Assembly: GCA_036874045.1 (NCBI GenBank)
Contig: CM072343.1
Coordinates: forward strand, 12,296,001-12,360,000
Reading direction: 5' to 3'
Length of the DNA stretch: 64,000 bases
Source: Cymodocea nodosa
Taxonomy: Eukaryota > Streptophyta > Magnoliopsida > Alismatales > Cymodoceaceae
This document shows positions 62,930 to 64,000 of the stretch, one piece after another. The notes beneath the pieces are model-generated. The model had not been told where the DNA came from. It saw only the letters and a program-made list of their open reading frames with translations, and did no database searches. How positions within the stretch are numbered: position 1 is the stretch's first letter; every line of letters begins with the position of its first letter. The position numbers were made by a program, and so were the translations under genes.

Positions 62930-64000
62930 TCATAGCTTAAGAACATGATTGAAAGTAGGAACAAATGGAATAAATGTATTAGTCCAAGCAAACTTTTTAG
63001 GCATAGTTCTTCTTGCTATTAATTCTATTTTCATGCAGTTCTTGTTCCTTCTTAATTTGTAAACGTGTAATATATTATAAATTCCAAATACAAGTGTATT
63101 ACCATTAATGATATGAAATGCAGAAAGGGATCCTTTTTGGTTATAGGGTAATGTAGTAGTTTCTATTTCTACATCTATTTCAATATACTTCTCTTCCCAC
63201 TTCCATTTATTTATGTCTTCCATAATCTATATTTGAAATTTCATCAGTTTATCCCACCATCTTATCAGACATAAAGTAGGATCATCTTCTTCATTATACC
63301 ACATTCCTATTTGAATTTTATTAAATTCTGCAGATGGTGGTTTAGCTATATCACTCGGTACAAGTAAAATTTCTATATATTCATCATAACTATCTATGCT
63401 CACTATGTATAAATCAGATCCAAATGCAATTGAAATATCTGTGACAAGATATATATATCCATCAAGTATGACATGTGTTTGGTTAATTAATGATTTCTGT
63501 CCTAGATATATCATAATATTTTTATTCCAAGATCTATTCAGAAAATTATACACACTTAAGTGTAAATCTTCACCCCAATTTCCTGTAGGTCTCCAATAAT
63601 ATAATTTTTCAGGAATTGCAGAATTTTTATCAGAAAATATTAAAGCTGATCTACAATTTACAGTTGGTACTTCAAATCTATTAGGTCTTCCTATATTCCA
63701 TTCTTCTCCTGTTATAGGATTTCTTATCAAAATATCAGGTAATAATAAACTTGCATACCTTGGTCTCGTCCTGTATATGATTAATCCTTCATCTATCCTC
63801 ATAATATGATTTATTCCTTTTAATGTATTGGGTGGAATTCCAGTAGTTTCTTCCATAGCCAGATATTCATGGGTATTTGAACTACGATTAAATGACCTCC
63901 ATATGAATCCATCTCTAATCTTAGTCATTTTTGCAGCTTGTAGTCCTTGAAAATATTTTTCTTCAATATAGTCTTTAATTTCCTTTGATACACAACACAA
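62930..64000 (-). pseudogene. F-box protein ORF carried by Athila-type element, copy 3 (cut by window end)
   Basis: Homologue of 44,572-45,707. The visible part starts inside the F-box (CCVSKEIKDYIEEKYF) and runs uninterrupted for about 257 codons through GIPPNTLKGINHIM, LIRNPITGEEWNIG, YYWRPTGNWGEDLHLSVYNF, VILDGYIYLVTDISIAF and MWYNEEDDPTLCLIRWWDKL to KFQI. Then comes the same TAG codon as in copy 2 (63,227-63,229) and a further in-frame 98 codons (WKWEEKYIEIDVEIE … MPKKFAWTNTFIPF). It lacks copy 2's frameshift. Identity between copies is about 80% at protein level by eye. It could be functional up to the amber codon if its missing N-terminus is intact. Confidence 0.8.

Overview
The window is plant nuclear DNA. 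Two spliced host genes lie on the + strand, both recognisable by protein and by canonical GT-AG splice sites, and almost everything else is nested, decayed transposable elements. The strongly GC-richer first exon of the second gene (13,242-13,382), against AT-rich later exons, fits a flowering plant and perhaps a monocot; the species cannot be named from the sequence.

Region by region. 1-2,751: 3' half of a Ty1/copia element (integrase, RT, RNase H, LTR), inserted beside the end of a PIF/Harbinger transposase relic (2,755-3,420). 3,421-7,850: AT-rich repeats, a probable Sirevirus-type LTR and a reverse-oriented copia gag relic. 8,006-12,016: last five exons of a plant ATP-dependent phosphofructokinase; the 5' exons are not seen. 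13,242-32,939: complete four-exon gene for the AP-4 adaptor complex sigma subunit (143 aa). Its first intron is 19.07 kb and holds a small deleted LTR element, a 5'-truncated L1-type LINE, a copia element split by a hAT-like MITE, a second copia fragment split by a third, structurally complete copia element (22,620-28,254, TSD GGTTG), a 401-bp tandem duplication and a second MITE.

33,830-64,000 is gene-poor. It has a solo Sirevirus-type LTR and a + strand Athila-type Ty3/gypsy gag-pol truncated in integrase. Two minus-strand copies follow of a 5-kb Athila-type 3' segment (F-box ORF, polypurine tracts, about 2-kb LTR). Between them lie a minus-strand Sirevirus-like copia element with an extra env-position ORF (45,710-57,370) and an inverted + strand copia RT/RNase H fragment (57,371-58,963).

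The host genes have no evident pathway link: one is glycolytic, the other acts in trans-Golgi vesicle sorting. The most interesting system is the Athila-type retroelement with an F-box protein ORF at the place where env-like ORFs sit. It is present twice, and both copies share an in-frame amber codon. One copy begins 2 bp beyond the end of a copia LTR pointing the same way, so LTR read-out could transcribe it. Repeated inverted junctions between LTRs and pol or gag pieces, and palindromic motif arrays shared by LTRs of different superfamilies, are further oddities.
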